Shown here piece after piece: positions 35,266 to 45,230 of a stretch of 64,000 nucleotides of DNA. The number at the start of each line of letters is the position of its first letter. Position 1 is the first letter of the stretch. The notes beneath the pieces were generated by a model, which was given only the letters and a program-made list of their open reading frames with translations, did no database searches and was not told where the DNA came from. The stretch lies in contig NZ_CP070352.1 of NCBI RefSeq assembly GCF_016919405.1, positions 1,302,001-1,366,000 of the forward strand. The letters run 5' to 3'. This DNA comes from Ensifer sp. PDNC004. Lineage in GTDB: Bacteria; Pseudomonadota; Alphaproteobacteria; Rhizobiales; Rhizobiaceae. The translations under genes and the position numbers were made by a program.

Positions 35266-36531
35266 ATGACACATCTGAGACAGCTTTTCACCGCCGCTGC
35301 CGCATCGCTGATGCTCGCTGCCCCCGCCTATGCCGAGACCCAGCTGACGGTGCATTATCCGATGCCCGGCTTCTTCAAGGACGTGATGGACACGATCTCG
35401 AAGAAGTTCATGGAAGAAAACCCGGATATCAAGATCACCTTCGCCAATCCGTCGGCGACCTATGAGGAAGGCATCCAGACGATCATGCGTCAGGCCGGCA
35501 CGGCCGAGATGCCCGATCTGACCTTCATCGGTCTCAACCGCCTGCGCATGGTCAACGAGCGCGACATCCCCGTCGATCTCGGCCCGTTCATTGCCAAGGA
35601 CGGCAACATGGCCGAGCAGGGCTTTTCCGAGAACATCCTGAAGCTCGCCCAGGTCGGCGGCAAGCAGGTGGGCCTTGCCTTCGCCACCTCCAACCCGATC
35701 ATGTATTACAACGCCGATCTGGTACGCAAAGCCGGCGGCGACCCGGAAAACCCGCCGAAGACCTGGGACGAGGTCATCGCGCTCGGGGGCAAGATCAAGG
35801 CGCTCGGCGACGGTAACGAGGGCATCGACTTCCGCTGGCAGGGCGACGACTGGATGTTCTCCGCGCTGCTCTTCGGCGCCGGCGGCGAGATGCTGAGCGA
35901 AGACGAAAGCCAGGTTGCCTTCAACGGCCCCGAAGGTGAGAAGGCCGTCGAAGTGCTCGACCGCATGGTCAAGGAAGGCGGCCTGCCGGTTCTGACCAAG
36001 CAGGCTGGCGAACAGGCCTTCGTTGCCGGCAAGGTCGGCTTCGCCTTCCAGACGACAGGGGCGCTTCGCAACACCATCAAGAATGTCGGCGACAAGTTCG
36101 ACCTGCGAACAGCGCATATCCCGCTGATCGATCCGGCAAAGGGCAAGCTGCCGACCGGCGGCAACGCCGTCGTCATCCTGACGCGCGACGCAGAAAAGCA
36201 GGAAGCCGCCTGGAAGTTTGCGAAGTTCGCTGCCGGCCCCTATGGCGCCTCGGTCGTCGTTCCCGGCACCGGCTATGTGCCGAACAACGAGCTGGCCGCC
36301 AAGTCGCCGGAGTACCTCGCCAACTTCTACAAGGAGAACCCGCTGTTCCGCGCCGGCCTCGAGCAGATGCCGCTGATGCGCCCCTGGTATGCCTTCCCGG
36401 GCAGCAACGGCGTGAAGGTCACGCAGACGATCGTCGAGAACCTGTCGCGCATCGTCGAGCAGCAGGCCACACCGAAGGAAGCGCTGGACGAAGCTGCAAT
36501 CGAAGTCGAAAGCCTGCTGCCGCGCAGCTGA
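35266..36531 (+). CDS. UgpB-like extracellular substrate-binding protein
   Basis: A 421-residue solute-binding protein of the family 1/UgpB group. A signal peptide ends at AYA (about residue 23). The mature part has the clamshell layout of UgpB and MalE proteins. It is the last gene of the operon, 24 bases after the UgpE-like gene. Given the PHO box and the phosphodiesterase, its ligand is probably a phosphodiester such as a glycerophosphodiester, but sugar-binding relatives look similar. Confidence 0.85.
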   Translation: MTHLRQLFTAAAASLMLAAPAYAETQLTVHYPMPGFFKDVMDTISKKFMEENPDIKITFANPSATYEEGIQTIMRQAGTAEMPDLTFIGLNRLRMVNERDIPVDLGPFIAKDGNMAEQGFSENILKLAQVGGKQVGLAFATSNPIMYYNADLVRKAGGDPENPPKTWDEVIALGGKIKALGDGNEGIDFRWQGDDWMFSALLFGAGGEMLSEDESQVAFNGPEGEKAVEVLDRMVKEGGLPVLTKQAGEQAFVAGKVGFAFQTTGALRNTIKNVGDKFDLRTAHIPLIDPAKGKLPTGGNAVVILTRDAEKQEAAWKFAKFAAGPYGASVVVPGTGYVPNNELAAKSPEYLANFYKENPLFRAGLEQMPLMRPWYAFPGSNGVKVTQTIVENLSRIVEQQATPKEALDEAAIEVESLLPRS

Positions 36532-36551
36532 TCCTGTAGCCGAAGCGACAG

Positions 36552-36586
36552 ACGCCGCCCCGGGGAAATCTCGGGGCGGCGTTTTC
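36552..36586 (+). terminator. Rho-independent terminator of the Ugp-like operon
   Basis: ACGCCGCCCCG (36552-36562) pairs exactly with CGGGGCGGCGT (36572-36582), and TTTTCGTGTTT follows. It lies between the convergent binding-protein and LacI genes. Confidence 0.85.
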
Positions 36587-36594
36587 GTGTTTGC

Positions 36595-37581
36595 TCAGGC
36601 GAGGTGGCGAACCGTGCCGCCTGGATAAAGGCGGCAGTCGAGATTGAGATGGCGGCAGACCGACGCGTTCTCCGCCATATCGAGCAGCAGCGCGGCCGCC
36701 GCAAGCCCCATGTCGCCATCGGGCATCGAGATGGTGGTTAGCGCCGGCGTCATCAGCCGGCCAAGGGCGATGCCGTCGAAGCCGGCGACGGAGACATCGT
36801 CCGGTACGGCAAGGCCTTCGCGCCGAAGCGCGGCGATCACGCCAAGCGCCAGCAGATCGTTGGAAGCGATGATCGCCGTCGGGCGGTGCTGCGTTAGAAC
36901 CGTCGCGAGGTCGGGGTTCTCGTAGCCGTCGACGAAGGGGATCTCGACGGCTTCCATCGGCTTGACACCCGCTTCTCTCATGGCGGCGGAATATCCGTCG
37001 TAGCGCAGGCGCGCCCGGTCGGACGAACGGAAGTGGCCGGAGACGACGAGGATGCGGCGATGATCGTGGTCGAGCATGTGGCGGGTGAGTTCGAAGCCCG
37101 CCCGGTAATTGTCGACGGTGACGGCGGCGGCGAAGCGGGCGACCGGCCGGTTGTTGAGAAGCACCGTCGGCGGCAGCGCCGCCGAAAGCGCCTCGCTGGT
37201 CTTGGCGTCGCAGAGCGTCAGGATCAGACCGGTCGGTCGCTGTTCGAGCAGCGAGCGCACGGCGCGTGCCTCGAGTGCGGGATCGTAGTTTGACTGGGCA
37301 ATCAGCACGCCATGGTTTGCGGCCTGCAATCGATGCTGGATGCCGCCGAGCGATGCCGCGAAGACCGGATTGGTGACGCTTGGCACCAGCACACCGACGA
37401 CTGGCTGGCTGCGGTTGGTCGCACGGCCCGTGGCCAGCGGCTGCCGGTAGCCGAGTTCGGCCGCGGCCCGGCGCACGCGGCGCACCATCTCGTCGCTGAC
37501 GGGACCTTCGCCCTTCACCACCCGCGAGACGGTCGCCAGCGAGCAGCCGGCATGAAAGGCGATCTGTTGCAGGGTAACCAT
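36595..37581 (-). CDS. LacI family regulator, probably of the polyol operon
   Basis: A 328-residue LacI/GalR repressor with an N-terminal helix-turn-helix (LQQIAFHAGCSLATVSRVV), a hinge helix and a sugar-binding core. It is divergent from the ribose-type importer operon at 37817. An exact palindrome with 8-bp arms lies between them and is its probable operator. The downstream operon also encodes a SorC-type regulator, so control is probably double. Confidence 0.88.
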   Translation of the reverse strand: MVTLQQIAFHAGCSLATVSRVVKGEGPVSDEMVRRVRRAAAELGYRQPLATGRATNRSQPVVGVLVPSVTNPVFAASLGGIQHRLQAANHGVLIAQSNYDPALEARAVRSLLEQRPTGLILTLCDAKTSEALSAALPPTVLLNNRPVARFAAAVTVDNYRAGFELTRHMLDHDHRRILVVSGHFRSSDRARLRYDGYSAAMREAGVKPMEAVEIPFVDGYENPDLATVLTQHRPTAIIASNDLLALGVIAALRREGLAVPDDVSVAGFDGIALGRLMTPALTTISMPDGDMGLAAAALLLDMAENASVCRHLNLDCRLYPGGTVRHLA

Positions 37582-37647
37582 GACCGCGCTTTAAAGGGTC
37601 TCCGTGACAGCTGATTGAAGGACCAGATCCAAGGTTTTCCACGGCGT

Positions 37648-37667
37648 GCATGAATTATTATTCATGC
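37648..37667. promoter_or_regulatory. Palindromic operator upstream of the polyol operon
   Basis: GCATGAAT-TATT-ATTCATGC is an exact inverted repeat. A third half-site, CATGAAT, follows at 37668-37674 and runs up to the -35 element. This is the best operator in the window for the divergent LacI regulator. Confidence 0.65.
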
Positions 37668-37678
37668 CATGAATTATA

Positions 37679-37707
37679 TTGACATAAGCTGAGTCCGCGG
37701 CTTAAAT
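37679..37707 (+). promoter_or_regulatory. Polyol operon promoter
   Basis: A perfect -35 TTGACA at 37679-37684, a 17-base spacer, then TTAAAT at 37702-37707. It stands about 110 bases before the binding-protein gene, next to the palindrome. Confidence 0.65.
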
Positions 37708-37816
37708 CGCAATTGTCGGAAGTCGAGGAGGAGTTCCGGCAAACTCATACATTCAGCGGCCGCAAGCAAACGGCCCTATCGGTTTTTGGGAGGGGCTTCG
37801 GCCTCGAGGAGGACGC

Positions 37817-38845
37817 GTGCGCAAATTTCTCAGCACGACCGCTCTGGCGGTCATTGCAGCTTCGTTCTGGGCAGGTTCGGCCAGTGCCGAAACGGCAAAC
37901 CCGTTTCGCTGCCAGCCCGGCGAAAAATACGTTATGAACGTCATGGTATCCGGCGTCGAATACTGGTTCCCGGTCTATGAAATGTTCAAGCAGGCCGGCC
38001 AGCAGTTCGGCTGCGAGACTGAATATACTGGCACGCCGGAATATGACGTCAACAAGCAGATCGCCACTTTCGACCAGGCGCTTGCCCAGAACCCTGCCGG
38101 CATTCTGGTACACCCGATGAACTCCGATCCGTTCATCGAGCCGATCAACCGGGCGATCGACCAAGGCACGGCGGTCGTGACCTTCGCGGCGGACTCGCCG
38201 CTGTCGAAGCGCGTCTCCTTCATCACCTCGGACAACACCCGCGAAGGCATCTATGCCGCTGACGCGATCGCCGAGAAGATGGGCGGCAAGGGCGAATATG
38301 CCGTTCTGGAAAACCCCGGCCAGGACAATCACGACAAGCGCATCACCGCCTTCGTCAACCGCATGGCTGAGAAATGGCCGGACATGAAGCTCGTCGGTCG
38401 CGCCGCCTCGAACCAGGATCCGAACAAGGCCTATCAGGGCCTGATGAGCCTCATCCAGGCCAATCCGAACCTTGGCGCAGTGTTCATGCCGGAAGCCAAC
38501 TCCGCAATCGGTGCGGCCCAGGCCAGCAAGGAAAGCGGTGGGAAGGTGCTCGTCATGTGCGCCGACGTCAACGCCAACATCCTCGACATGATCAAGGCCG
38601 GCGAAGTCTTCGGCTCGATCAACCCGAACCAGGGCATGCAGGGCTACATGGGCTTCATGCTCCTGTGGATGGCCAAGCACCCGGAACTGATCGACCCGAT
38701 GAACGACGCCAAGCGTTCCGGCTTCAATCCGATGAGCATCCCCTTCGTCGACAACGGCCTTTCGATCGTCACCGCCGAAAATGCCGATGACTTCTACTGG
38801 GACAAGTACCTGAAGCGTCGTGGCACCAAGGGCATCGACGAGTAA
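37817..38845 (+). CDS. Sugar/polyol ABC transporter substrate-binding protein
   Basis: A 342-residue RbsB-type (Peripla_BP_4) binding protein with a signal peptide ending at SASA near residue 24. The start is GTG, preceded by GAGGAGG at 37806-37812. Binding-pocket stretches such as ILVHPMNSDPF and VLENPGQDNHDKR are typical. It is the first gene of an eight-gene operon for uptake and breakdown of a polyol or sugar. Confidence 0.88.
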   Translation: MRKFLSTTALAVIAASFWAGSASAETANPFRCQPGEKYVMNVMVSGVEYWFPVYEMFKQAGQQFGCETEYTGTPEYDVNKQIATFDQALAQNPAGILVHPMNSDPFIEPINRAIDQGTAVVTFAADSPLSKRVSFITSDNTREGIYAADAIAEKMGGKGEYAVLENPGQDNHDKRITAFVNRMAEKWPDMKLVGRAASNQDPNKAYQGLMSLIQANPNLGAVFMPEANSAIGAAQASKESGGKVLVMCADVNANILDMIKAGEVFGSINPNQGMQGYMGFMLLWMAKHPELIDPMNDAKRSGFNPMSIPFVDNGLSIVTAENADDFYWDKYLKRRGTKGIDE

Positions 38846-38904
38846 GATCGTGAATTGGCTGCCCGGGCGTTTCCGGGCAGCCAGGACTGCGGGTGGAGGA
38901 CAGC

Positions 38905-40446
38905 ATGACAGCACAACCGGTTCTGGAGGTCCGGCGCGTCACCAAGCATTTCGGTGCGGTGAAGGCGCTGACGGAGGTGGATTTTCGCCTCGAGCGGGGA
39001 GAGATCCACGCACTCTGCGGCGAAAATGGCGCCGGCAAATCCACGCTGATGAACATCATTGCCGGGGTGCTGCAGCCGAATGACGGCGAGGTGCTGGTCG
39101 ATGGAGCGCCCGTGAAGATCGCCTCACCGGCCATCGCCCAGACGCTCGGCATCGGCCTCGTCCACCAGGAAATCGCGCTCTGCCCGGATGCGACGGTGGC
39201 GGAAAACATGTTCATGGCAGCCACCAACCGCCGGCGTTCACCGCTGATGAATTACGGCGCGCTCGAACGCGAAGCCCAGGTCGTGATGAATCGGCTGGCG
39301 CCGATCGACGTTCGCCGCAAGGTCGCCGACCTTGCCATTTCCAGCCAGCAGCTCGTCGAGATCGCCAAGGCGCTGACGCTCGACTGCCGCGTGCTGATCC
39401 TCGACGAGCCGACCGCGGCGCTGACGGAAGCCGAGGCGCAGGCGCTGTTCGCCATCATCCGCGATCTCAAGGCCGCGGGTATTTCCATCATCTATATCAG
39501 CCACCGCATGGCCGAGATTTTCTCGCTTTGCGACCGCGTCACTGTGTTTCGCGATGGCCGCCATGTGGTCACCGAGAAGATCACTGACGTGACGGCCGAC
39601 GACGTGGTGCGCCGCATGGTCGGCCGCGAGATCAGCCAGCTCTATCCGCAAAAGCAGGCGCCGGAGGCGCGCTCAGACGAGACCATTCTCTCGGTCCGGG
39701 CCTTGAGCGACGGCGACCGCATCGACACCGTTTCCTTCGACCTGAAGCGCGGCGAGATCCTCGGCATCGGCGGCCTGATCGGTTCCGGTCGCACCGAGAT
39801 TGCCGAAGCAATCTGTGGCCTCAGGGCCAAGTCGAAGGGTGAGATTGCGCTGCGCGGAAAGCCGCAGCGCATCGGCAATTACCGCGATGCGGTCGATGCC
39901 GGCATCGTCTACCTCTCGGAGGATCGCAAGGGCTCCGGCGTCTTTGTCGACCTGTCGATCGCCCAGAACATTTCCGTGCTTGACCTGAAGACGCTGACCG
40001 GGCCGCTCGGATTGCTGAATTCCAGGGCCGAGGCTGATCTCGCGCGCGATTTCGTGCGCCGGCTCGGCGTGCGCATGGGCGGCATCGATATGCCCGTCTC
40101 GTCGCTGTCGGGCGGCAACCAGCAGAAGGTGGCGATCGCCAAGCAGCTTGCCGTTCGCCCGCAAGTGATCCTGATGGACGAGCCGACGCGCGGTATCGAC
40201 GTCGGCGCCAAATCCGAAATCCATCGGCTGCTGCGAGAGCTCGCCGAAACCGGCATCGGCATCGTGGTGATCTCGTCGGAATTGCCGGAACTGCTCGGAC
40301 TTTGCGACCGTGTGCTGGTGGTGCGCGAAGGCGCGATCGCCGGCGAGCTTGATGATACGGACATGAGTGAGGAGGCGGTGATCCGCCTGGCCTCAGGGGT
40401 GACGCAAACGGCCGAGGCTGGCCGGATGGTGGATCATGTCGCCTGA
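38905..40446 (+). CDS. Sugar ABC transporter ATP-binding protein, two domains
   Basis: A 513-residue RbsA-type ATPase. The first domain has Walker [10 protein letters not shown] at 39-47 and Walker [11 protein letters not shown]. The second has the degenerate loop GLIGSGRTE, then LSGGNQQK and [16 protein letters not shown] lies 4 bases before the ATG at 38905. It works with the binding protein and the permease that overlaps its end region. Confidence 0.9.
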   Translation: MTAQPVLEVRRVTKHFGAVKALTEVDFRLERGEIHALCGENGAGKSTLMNIIAGVLQPNDGEVLVDGAPVKIASPAIAQTLGIGLVHQEIALCPDATVAENMFMAATNRRRSPLMNYGALEREAQVVMNRLAPIDVRRKVADLAISSQQLVEIAKALTLDCRVLILDEPTAALTEAEAQALFAIIRDLKAAGISIIYISHRMAEIFSLCDRVTVFRDGRHVVTEKITDVTADDVVRRMVGREISQLYPQKQAPEARSDETILSVRALSDGDRIDTVSFDLKRGEILGIGGLIGSGRTEIAEAICGLRAKSKGEIALRGKPQRIGNYRDAVDAGIVYLSEDRKGSGVFVDLSIAQNISVLDLKTLTGPLGLLNSRAEADLARDFVRRLGVRMGGIDMPVSSLSGGNQQKVAIAKQLAVRPQVILMDEPTRGIDVGAKSEIHRLLRELAETGIGIVVISSELPELLGLCDRVLVVREGAIAGELDDTDMSEEAVIRLASGVTQTAEAGRMVDHVA

Positions 40447-40474
40447 AAGAACTGACAGAGCCGGGGAGGCGGAA

Positions 40475-41464
40475 ATGGCTGTTGATACGATGGTTGCAAC
40501 GCAAGCACAGGCGCCGGCCTGGAAACGCATCGGCACGATGCGCGAGGCGGGTCTGATCGCCATCATCCTGGCGCTCGGCATCGTCATGAGCTTTGCCTCG
40601 CCGCACTTCCTCACCTTTGGCAACATGCGCGCCATGCTGATGAGCTTCTCGGTCGAAGGCATCGTCGTCGTCGGCATGACGATCCTGCTCATCGTCGGCG
40701 GCATCGACCTTGCGGTCGGTTCGGTGGTCTGCTTCGCCATGGTGCTGGCCGGCTCGCTGTTCCTCGCCGGTGTCGATCCCTGGACGGCCTCGCTGGTCGG
40801 TATCCTCGCCAGCAGCATGATCGGCATGATCATGGGCTTCTTCGTCACCGTCGTCGGGCTCAATCACTTCATCACGTCACTGGCGGCGATGGTAATCGTG
40901 CGGGGCCTCTGCCTCGTGATTACCAAGGGCACGCCGCTGTCGCTCTTCACGCTGCCGGCGTCGTTCAAGGCGGTGGGGCAGGGCACCTTCCACGGCGTGC
41001 CCTACGTGATCCTGATCTTCGTCGCCGTCGTCGTGCTCTTCGATTTCCTGCTGCGCCGGGCGACGGCCTTCCGCAAGGTGTTCTATACCGGCAGCAACGA
41101 GAAGGCCGCGCTCTATTCCGGCATCAAGACGAAGCAGGTGAAGTTCTGGGTGACGGTGCTGTGCTCGACGCTCGCAGGTGTCGCCGGCGTCATCTACATG
41201 TCGCGCTTCGGTGCCGCGACCCCCACCTTCGGCGTCGGCATGGAGCTCAACATCATCGCTGCAGCCGTCATCGGCGGTGCCTCGCTCAACGGCGGCTCCG
41301 GCACCATCCTCGGCGCCATCCTCGGCATGGCCCTGCTATCGGTCGTCACCAGCTCGTTGATCCTGCTCGACGTCTCCGTCTATTGGCAGGACATGATCAA
41401 AGGCTGCATTCTCTTGGCTGCCGTTTCCATCGACCACTTGCTGCACAAGCGGAAGGCAGCCTGA
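40475..41464 (+). CDS. Ribose-type sugar ABC transporter permease
   Basis: A 329-residue RbsC-like permease with multiple helices and the conserved loop ELNIIAAAVIGGASLNGG. GGGAGG lies before the ATG at 40475. An ATG at 40436, inside the end of the ATPase gene, is less likely. It completes the importer. Confidence 0.9.
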   Translation: MAVDTMVATQAQAPAWKRIGTMREAGLIAIILALGIVMSFASPHFLTFGNMRAMLMSFSVEGIVVVGMTILLIVGGIDLAVGSVVCFAMVLAGSLFLAGVDPWTASLVGILASSMIGMIMGFFVTVVGLNHFITSLAAMVIVRGLCLVITKGTPLSLFTLPASFKAVGQGTFHGVPYVILIFVAVVVLFDFLLRRATAFRKVFYTGSNEKAALYSGIKTKQVKFWVTVLCSTLAGVAGVIYMSRFGAATPTFGVGMELNIIAAAVIGGASLNGGSGTILGAILGMALLSVVTSSLILLDVSVYWQDMIKGCILLAAVSIDHLLHKRKAA

Positions 41465-41466
41465 CC

Positions 41467-42477
41467 ATGCCGATTGCCAAACCCATTTTGTCCCAGGCTC
41501 CAACCGCGCGAGAAGAACTCGTCGTCGCGCGGCAGATGCACCAGGCGCTCGTCCTGCACTTCCTTGAAGGGCTGACCCAGTCGCAGATCGCCGACCGCCT
41601 CGGCATCTCGCAGCCGACCGTCAACCGGCTGATCAAGCGCGGCCGCCAGCTCGGTCTGGTCGAGATCAAGATCAAGTCACCGATCGAACCCTTGGTCGAC
41701 ATGGAAGAGCAACTGCTTGCGATCGGCGGCATCCGCCGGGCGATCGTCGTACCTACCGTCTCCGATAACCAGCAGACCGCGCTCCAGGCGGTCGGCGAGG
41801 CGGCAGCCCGCCTGCTGCTCGAGGAGATCGGCGATGGCGACACCATCTGCATCACCGGCGGCAAGGGCGTCAGCGCCGTTGTCGCCGGGCTGCAGGCGCC
41901 GCGACGCTTCGATGTCGAGGTTATCCCCGGAACGGGCTGCGTTCAGGGCAAGCACTATACGGATGTGAACCACGTCTCGACGATGATGGCGGATCGGCTT
42001 GGCGGGCGGTCCTTCCAGATCCACGCGCCGCTCTTTGCAGACAGTGCCGCCGAGCGGGCGATGCTGATCAATATGCGCTCGGTGGCCGATGTCTTCGGAC
42101 GGGCGCGCGAGGCGAAGGTGGCGGTCGTCGGCATCGGTTCGATCCTTTCGGACGATTCGAGTTACTACGACCTGCACCCGTCCTCGAGCACCGACCGGGC
42201 GGCGATCGAGCGCTCTGGCGCAAGCTGCGAGCTGCTCGCCCATCTGCTCGATGATAAGGGCCAGGTCTGTGACTACAGCCTCAACCGTTCGCTGGTGTCG
42301 TTGACGCTCGAGGAATTCGCCTCGATCCCGACGAAGATCGGCGTGGCGAGCGGACCGAACAAGGCCGGGCCGATCCTCAGCGTCATGCGGGGGCACCACC
42401 TCGACACGCTGGTGACGGACGAGGCGACCGGCGAGCGCGTGCTCGCCATGGCACAAGAAAAGGGACTTCTGGCATGA
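41467..42477 (+). CDS. SorC/DeoR-type sugar-binding transcriptional regulator
   Basis: A 336-residue SorC-family regulator. The helix-turn-helix is at about residues 34-62 (GLTQSQIADRLGISQPTVNRL), and the rest is the sugar-phosphate-binding domain. It begins 2 bases after the permease stop and overlaps the aldo/keto reductase start as ATGA, so it is part of the operon. It resembles EryD-type regulators that respond to a phosphorylated intermediate; this suggests feedback by a product of the kinase or dehydrogenase. Confidence 0.88.
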   Translation: MPIAKPILSQAPTAREELVVARQMHQALVLHFLEGLTQSQIADRLGISQPTVNRLIKRGRQLGLVEIKIKSPIEPLVDMEEQLLAIGGIRRAIVVPTVSDNQQTALQAVGEAAARLLLEEIGDGDTICITGGKGVSAVVAGLQAPRRFDVEVIPGTGCVQGKHYTDVNHVSTMMADRLGGRSFQIHAPLFADSAAERAMLINMRSVADVFGRAREAKVAVVGIGSILSDDSSYYDLHPSSSTDRAAIERSGASCELLAHLLDDKGQVCDYSLNRSLVSLTLEEFASIPTKIGVASGPNKAGPILSVMRGHHLDTLVTDEATGERVLAMAQEKGLLA

Positions 42478-43469
42478 GCGGGGATCAATTGATGCGGGAG
42501 ATCGGCCGATCGGGCGTGACGACTTCGGCCGTCGGGCTCGGCACCTGGGCGATCGGCGGCTGGATGTGGGGCGGAACGGACGAGCGGGAATCGATCGCAG
42601 CGATCCAGGCCTCGCTTGACGCCGGCGTGACGCTCATCGATACGGCACCGGCCTATGGCCTCGGCCGCTCCGAAGAAATCGTCGGCAAGGCTTTGGCCGG
42701 CCGCCGCGACAAGGCAATCATCGCCACCAAATGCGGCCTCGTCTGGCATACGGACAAGGGGCGGCACTTCTTCGATCAGGACGGCAAGCCGGTGCATCGC
42801 TACCTCGGCCGCGATGCCATCCACCATGAAGTCGAGCAGAGCCTGAAGCGGCTCGGCACCGATTACATCGATCTCTACATCACCCACTGGCAGGACCCGA
42901 CGACGCCGATCGAGGAAACGATGGCTGCACTCGAGGAGTTGCGCCAAGCCGGCAAAATCCGGGCAATCGGCGCCAGCAATGTCGGGCGCGGCGAGCTGGA
43001 ACAGTACATCGCGATCGGCGGGCTCGATGCCATCCAGGAGCGCTTCAGCATGATCGATCGCGAGATCGAGGCGGAGCTTTTGCCGCTGACGCGGCGCAAC
43101 GGTGTTGCGACGCTGAGCTACTCCTCGCTGGCGCTCGGGCTTCTCTCCGGCGGGATCGGACCGGAGCGGGTGTTTTCCGGCGACGACCAGCGGCGCGACA
43201 ATCCGCGCCTTTCGGTCCGCAACCGCGAAAAGGTCGCGGCCTTTGCCAAGGCGATCCGGCCGGTCGCAGAGAAACATGGCGCGACGATCGCGCAGATCGT
43301 CATCGCCTGGACGCTTGCGCAGGAGGGCGTGACTTTCGCTCTGTGTGGCGCGCGCAATCCGGCGCAGGCACTCGATAATGCACGGGCCGGGACGATCCGG
43401 CTCGATCAAGACGATCTCAAGGGGATCGACGCGGCGATCGCCGCGACGCTCGTCAACATGGACAGCTAA
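42474..43469 (+). CDS. Aldo/keto reductase (IolS-like)
   Basis: A 331-residue NADPH-dependent aldo/keto reductase with the complete catalytic tetrad Asp56, Tyr61, Lys86 and His138. The TIM-barrel is of the IolS/AKR11 kind. In this operon it may reduce the aldehyde released by the aldolase or oxidise the incoming polyol. Its ATG overlaps the SorC gene end. Confidence 0.85.
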   Translation: MSGDQLMREIGRSGVTTSAVGLGTWAIGGWMWGGTDERESIAAIQASLDAGVTLIDTAPAYGLGRSEEIVGKALAGRRDKAIIATKCGLVWHTDKGRHFFDQDGKPVHRYLGRDAIHHEVEQSLKRLGTDYIDLYITHWQDPTTPIEETMAALEELRQAGKIRAIGASNVGRGELEQYIAIGGLDAIQERFSMIDREIEAELLPLTRRNGVATLSYSSLALGLLSGGIGPERVFSGDDQRRDNPRLSVRNREKVAAFAKAIRPVAEKHGATIAQIVIAWTLAQEGVTFALCGARNPAQALDNARAGTIRLDQDDLKGIDAAIAATLVNMDS

Positions 43470-43481
43470 CGGACTGCCATC

Positions 43482-45230
43482 ATGAACCGGGAAGAGATTT
43501 TCAACGGGCTCGCCAAGAGCCCGAAGGTGGACGTGTGCGTCCTCGGCGGCGGCATCAACGGCCTCAGCGTCTTTCGTGAACTGGCGCTGCAAGGGGTGAA
43601 CGTGCTGCTCGTCGAGAAGCACGACTACTGTTCTGGCGCCAGTGCGGCACTGTCGCGCATGGTGCATGGCGGGCTTCGCTATCTCGAAAATGGCGAGTTC
43701 AGCCTGGTCCGGGAATCGCTGGTCGAGCGCGACCGGCTGCTGAAGAACGCGCCGCATTACGTGGCGCCGCTGCCGACGACCGTGCCGGTCTTCGACATCT
43801 TCTCGGGCCTTGCCAATGGCGCGGTGCGCTTCCTGGGATTGACACGCCGGCCAAGCCGCCGCGGTGCCATCGCCGTCAAGATGGGCCTTGGTATCTATGA
43901 TTTCCTGACGCGCAAGCGGGCGCTGATGCCCAAGCACGCCTTTCGCGGGCGGCGCGCCACGCTTGCCCGCTGGCCGGCGCTCAACCCTGACATCAAGAGT
44001 TCCGCCACCTATTACGACGCCTGGGTCAGCCAGCCGGAGCGCCTCGGCATCGAACTCTTGAAGGACGGCCTTGCAGCCGGTTCTCACGCCCAGGCGCTGA
44101 ACTACACGGAATTGACCCTGGCCGCACCCGGACGTTACGAACTGAAGGACGGTGTCACCGGCGCGGTCGCTGCGATCGAGCCCAGCCTCATCATCAACGC
44201 CACCGGCGGTTGGATCGACATCGCCAACGGCGCGCTGTTCCCCTCGACCTCGAAGCCGGCGCCGCTGATGGGCGGCACCAAGGGTTCGCATCTGATCATC
44301 GACAATGCCAAGCTCATGGACGCGCTCGACGGACACATGATCTACTACGAGAACGAGGATGGGCGCATCTGCATCCTCTTTCCCTATCTCGGCAAAGTGC
44401 TGGTGGGCTCGACGGACATTCGTGTCGATGATCCCGAAACCGTGCGCTGCGAAGCCGACGAGCGTGACTACATCCTGCAGTCGCTCGCCTTCGTCCTGCC
44501 CGATATCCGGATCCGACCGGAAGAGGTGGTCTTCCAGTTTTCGGGTGTCCGGCCGCTGCCGGCAAGCCAGGACAGCTTTACCGGACGCATCCCGCGCGAC
44601 CATTTCTGCACCTTCGTGGAGAGCGCCGACGGCGGCCCGCCGGTGCTCTGCATGATCGGCGGCAAATGGACAACGTTCCGCTCCTTCGGCGAAATGGCGG
44701 CAGACCTCACCCTGGAACGGCTTGGACGGCAGCGCCGCGTCAGCACTGGCGAGCGCGCCATCGGTGGCGGGCAGCACTATCCCGCCGACCGCGACCGGTG
44801 GATCGATGATGTTGCAGCAGCCACCGGGCTTTCGCGGGAGCGCTTGCGCGTGCTTTTTGTCCGCTATGGGACGGGCGCGCGCGACGTCGCCGATTTCATC
44901 GCCGGCGGTGCCGACCATGCCTTGCCGCACCCGGATTACTCCGCGCGCGAGCTGCAATATCTGATCCGCAGCGAAGCCGCCGAACACCTCGACGACCTTT
45001 TGCTGCGCCGCACGACGCTTGCAATCACCGGCGCGCTCTCGCTCGACATAGTGGACGCGGTGCTCGCTCTGCTTGCCATCGAAAGGCAATGGTCGCCGCC
45101 ACGTGTCACTGCCGAGCGTAAGCGATTTCTTACCTTTCTCGCCGAGCGCCATGGCGTCGACGAGCAAACCCTATCCGTACGGAACGAACAAAGGAGTGCA
45201 TTATGCGAAACAACAGCAAGGTCCGGATGA
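43482..45230 (+). CDS. FAD-dependent glycerol-3-phosphate dehydrogenase-like (GlpD/EryB family)
   Basis: A 582-residue flavoprotein. The FAD-binding motif GGGINGL is at 22-28, and SRMVHGGLRYLE near residue 60 is the GlpD signature. The family feeds electrons from polyol phosphates to quinone; in rhizobia and Brucella the EryB relative oxidises erythritol phosphate. Here it probably oxidises the phosphate made by the FGGY kinase. The last 28 bases overlap the aldolase gene. It is about 80 residues longer than E. coli GlpD, mostly in the C-terminal helical part. Confidence 0.88.
   Translation: MNREEIFNGLAKSPKVDVCVLGGGINGLSVFRELALQGVNVLLVEKHDYCSGASAALSRMVHGGLRYLENGEFSLVRESLVERDRLLKNAPHYVAPLPTTVPVFDIFSGLANGAVRFLGLTRRPSRRGAIAVKMGLGIYDFLTRKRALMPKHAFRGRRATLARWPALNPDIKSSATYYDAWVSQPERLGIELLKDGLAAGSHAQALNYTELTLAAPGRYELKDGVTGAVAAIEPSLIINATGGWIDIANGALFPSTSKPAPLMGGTKGSHLIIDNAKLMDALDGHMIYYENEDGRICILFPYLGKVLVGSTDIRVDDPETVRCEADERDYILQSLAFVLPDIRIRPEEVVFQFSGVRPLPASQDSFTGRIPRDHFCTFVESADGGPPVLCMIGGKWTTFRSFGEMAADLTLERLGRQRRVSTGERAIGGGQHYPADRDRWIDDVAAATGLSRERLRVLFVRYGTGARDVADFIAGGADHALPHPDYSARELQYLIRSEAAEHLDDLLLRRTTLAITGALSLDIVDAVLALLAIERQWSPPRVTAERKRFLTFLAERHGVDEQTLSVRNEQRSALCETTARSG

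Noticed and set aside
34594..36117. 507-codon minus-strand frame
   Set aside because: Antisense to the UgpE-like and UgpB-like genes; its protein is low complexity with no recognisable domain.
42273..45167. 964-codon open frame on the minus strand
   Set aside because: It is antisense to the SorC, aldo/keto reductase and GlpD-like genes, all of which have intact motifs; GC-rich DNA often leaves such long shadow frames.
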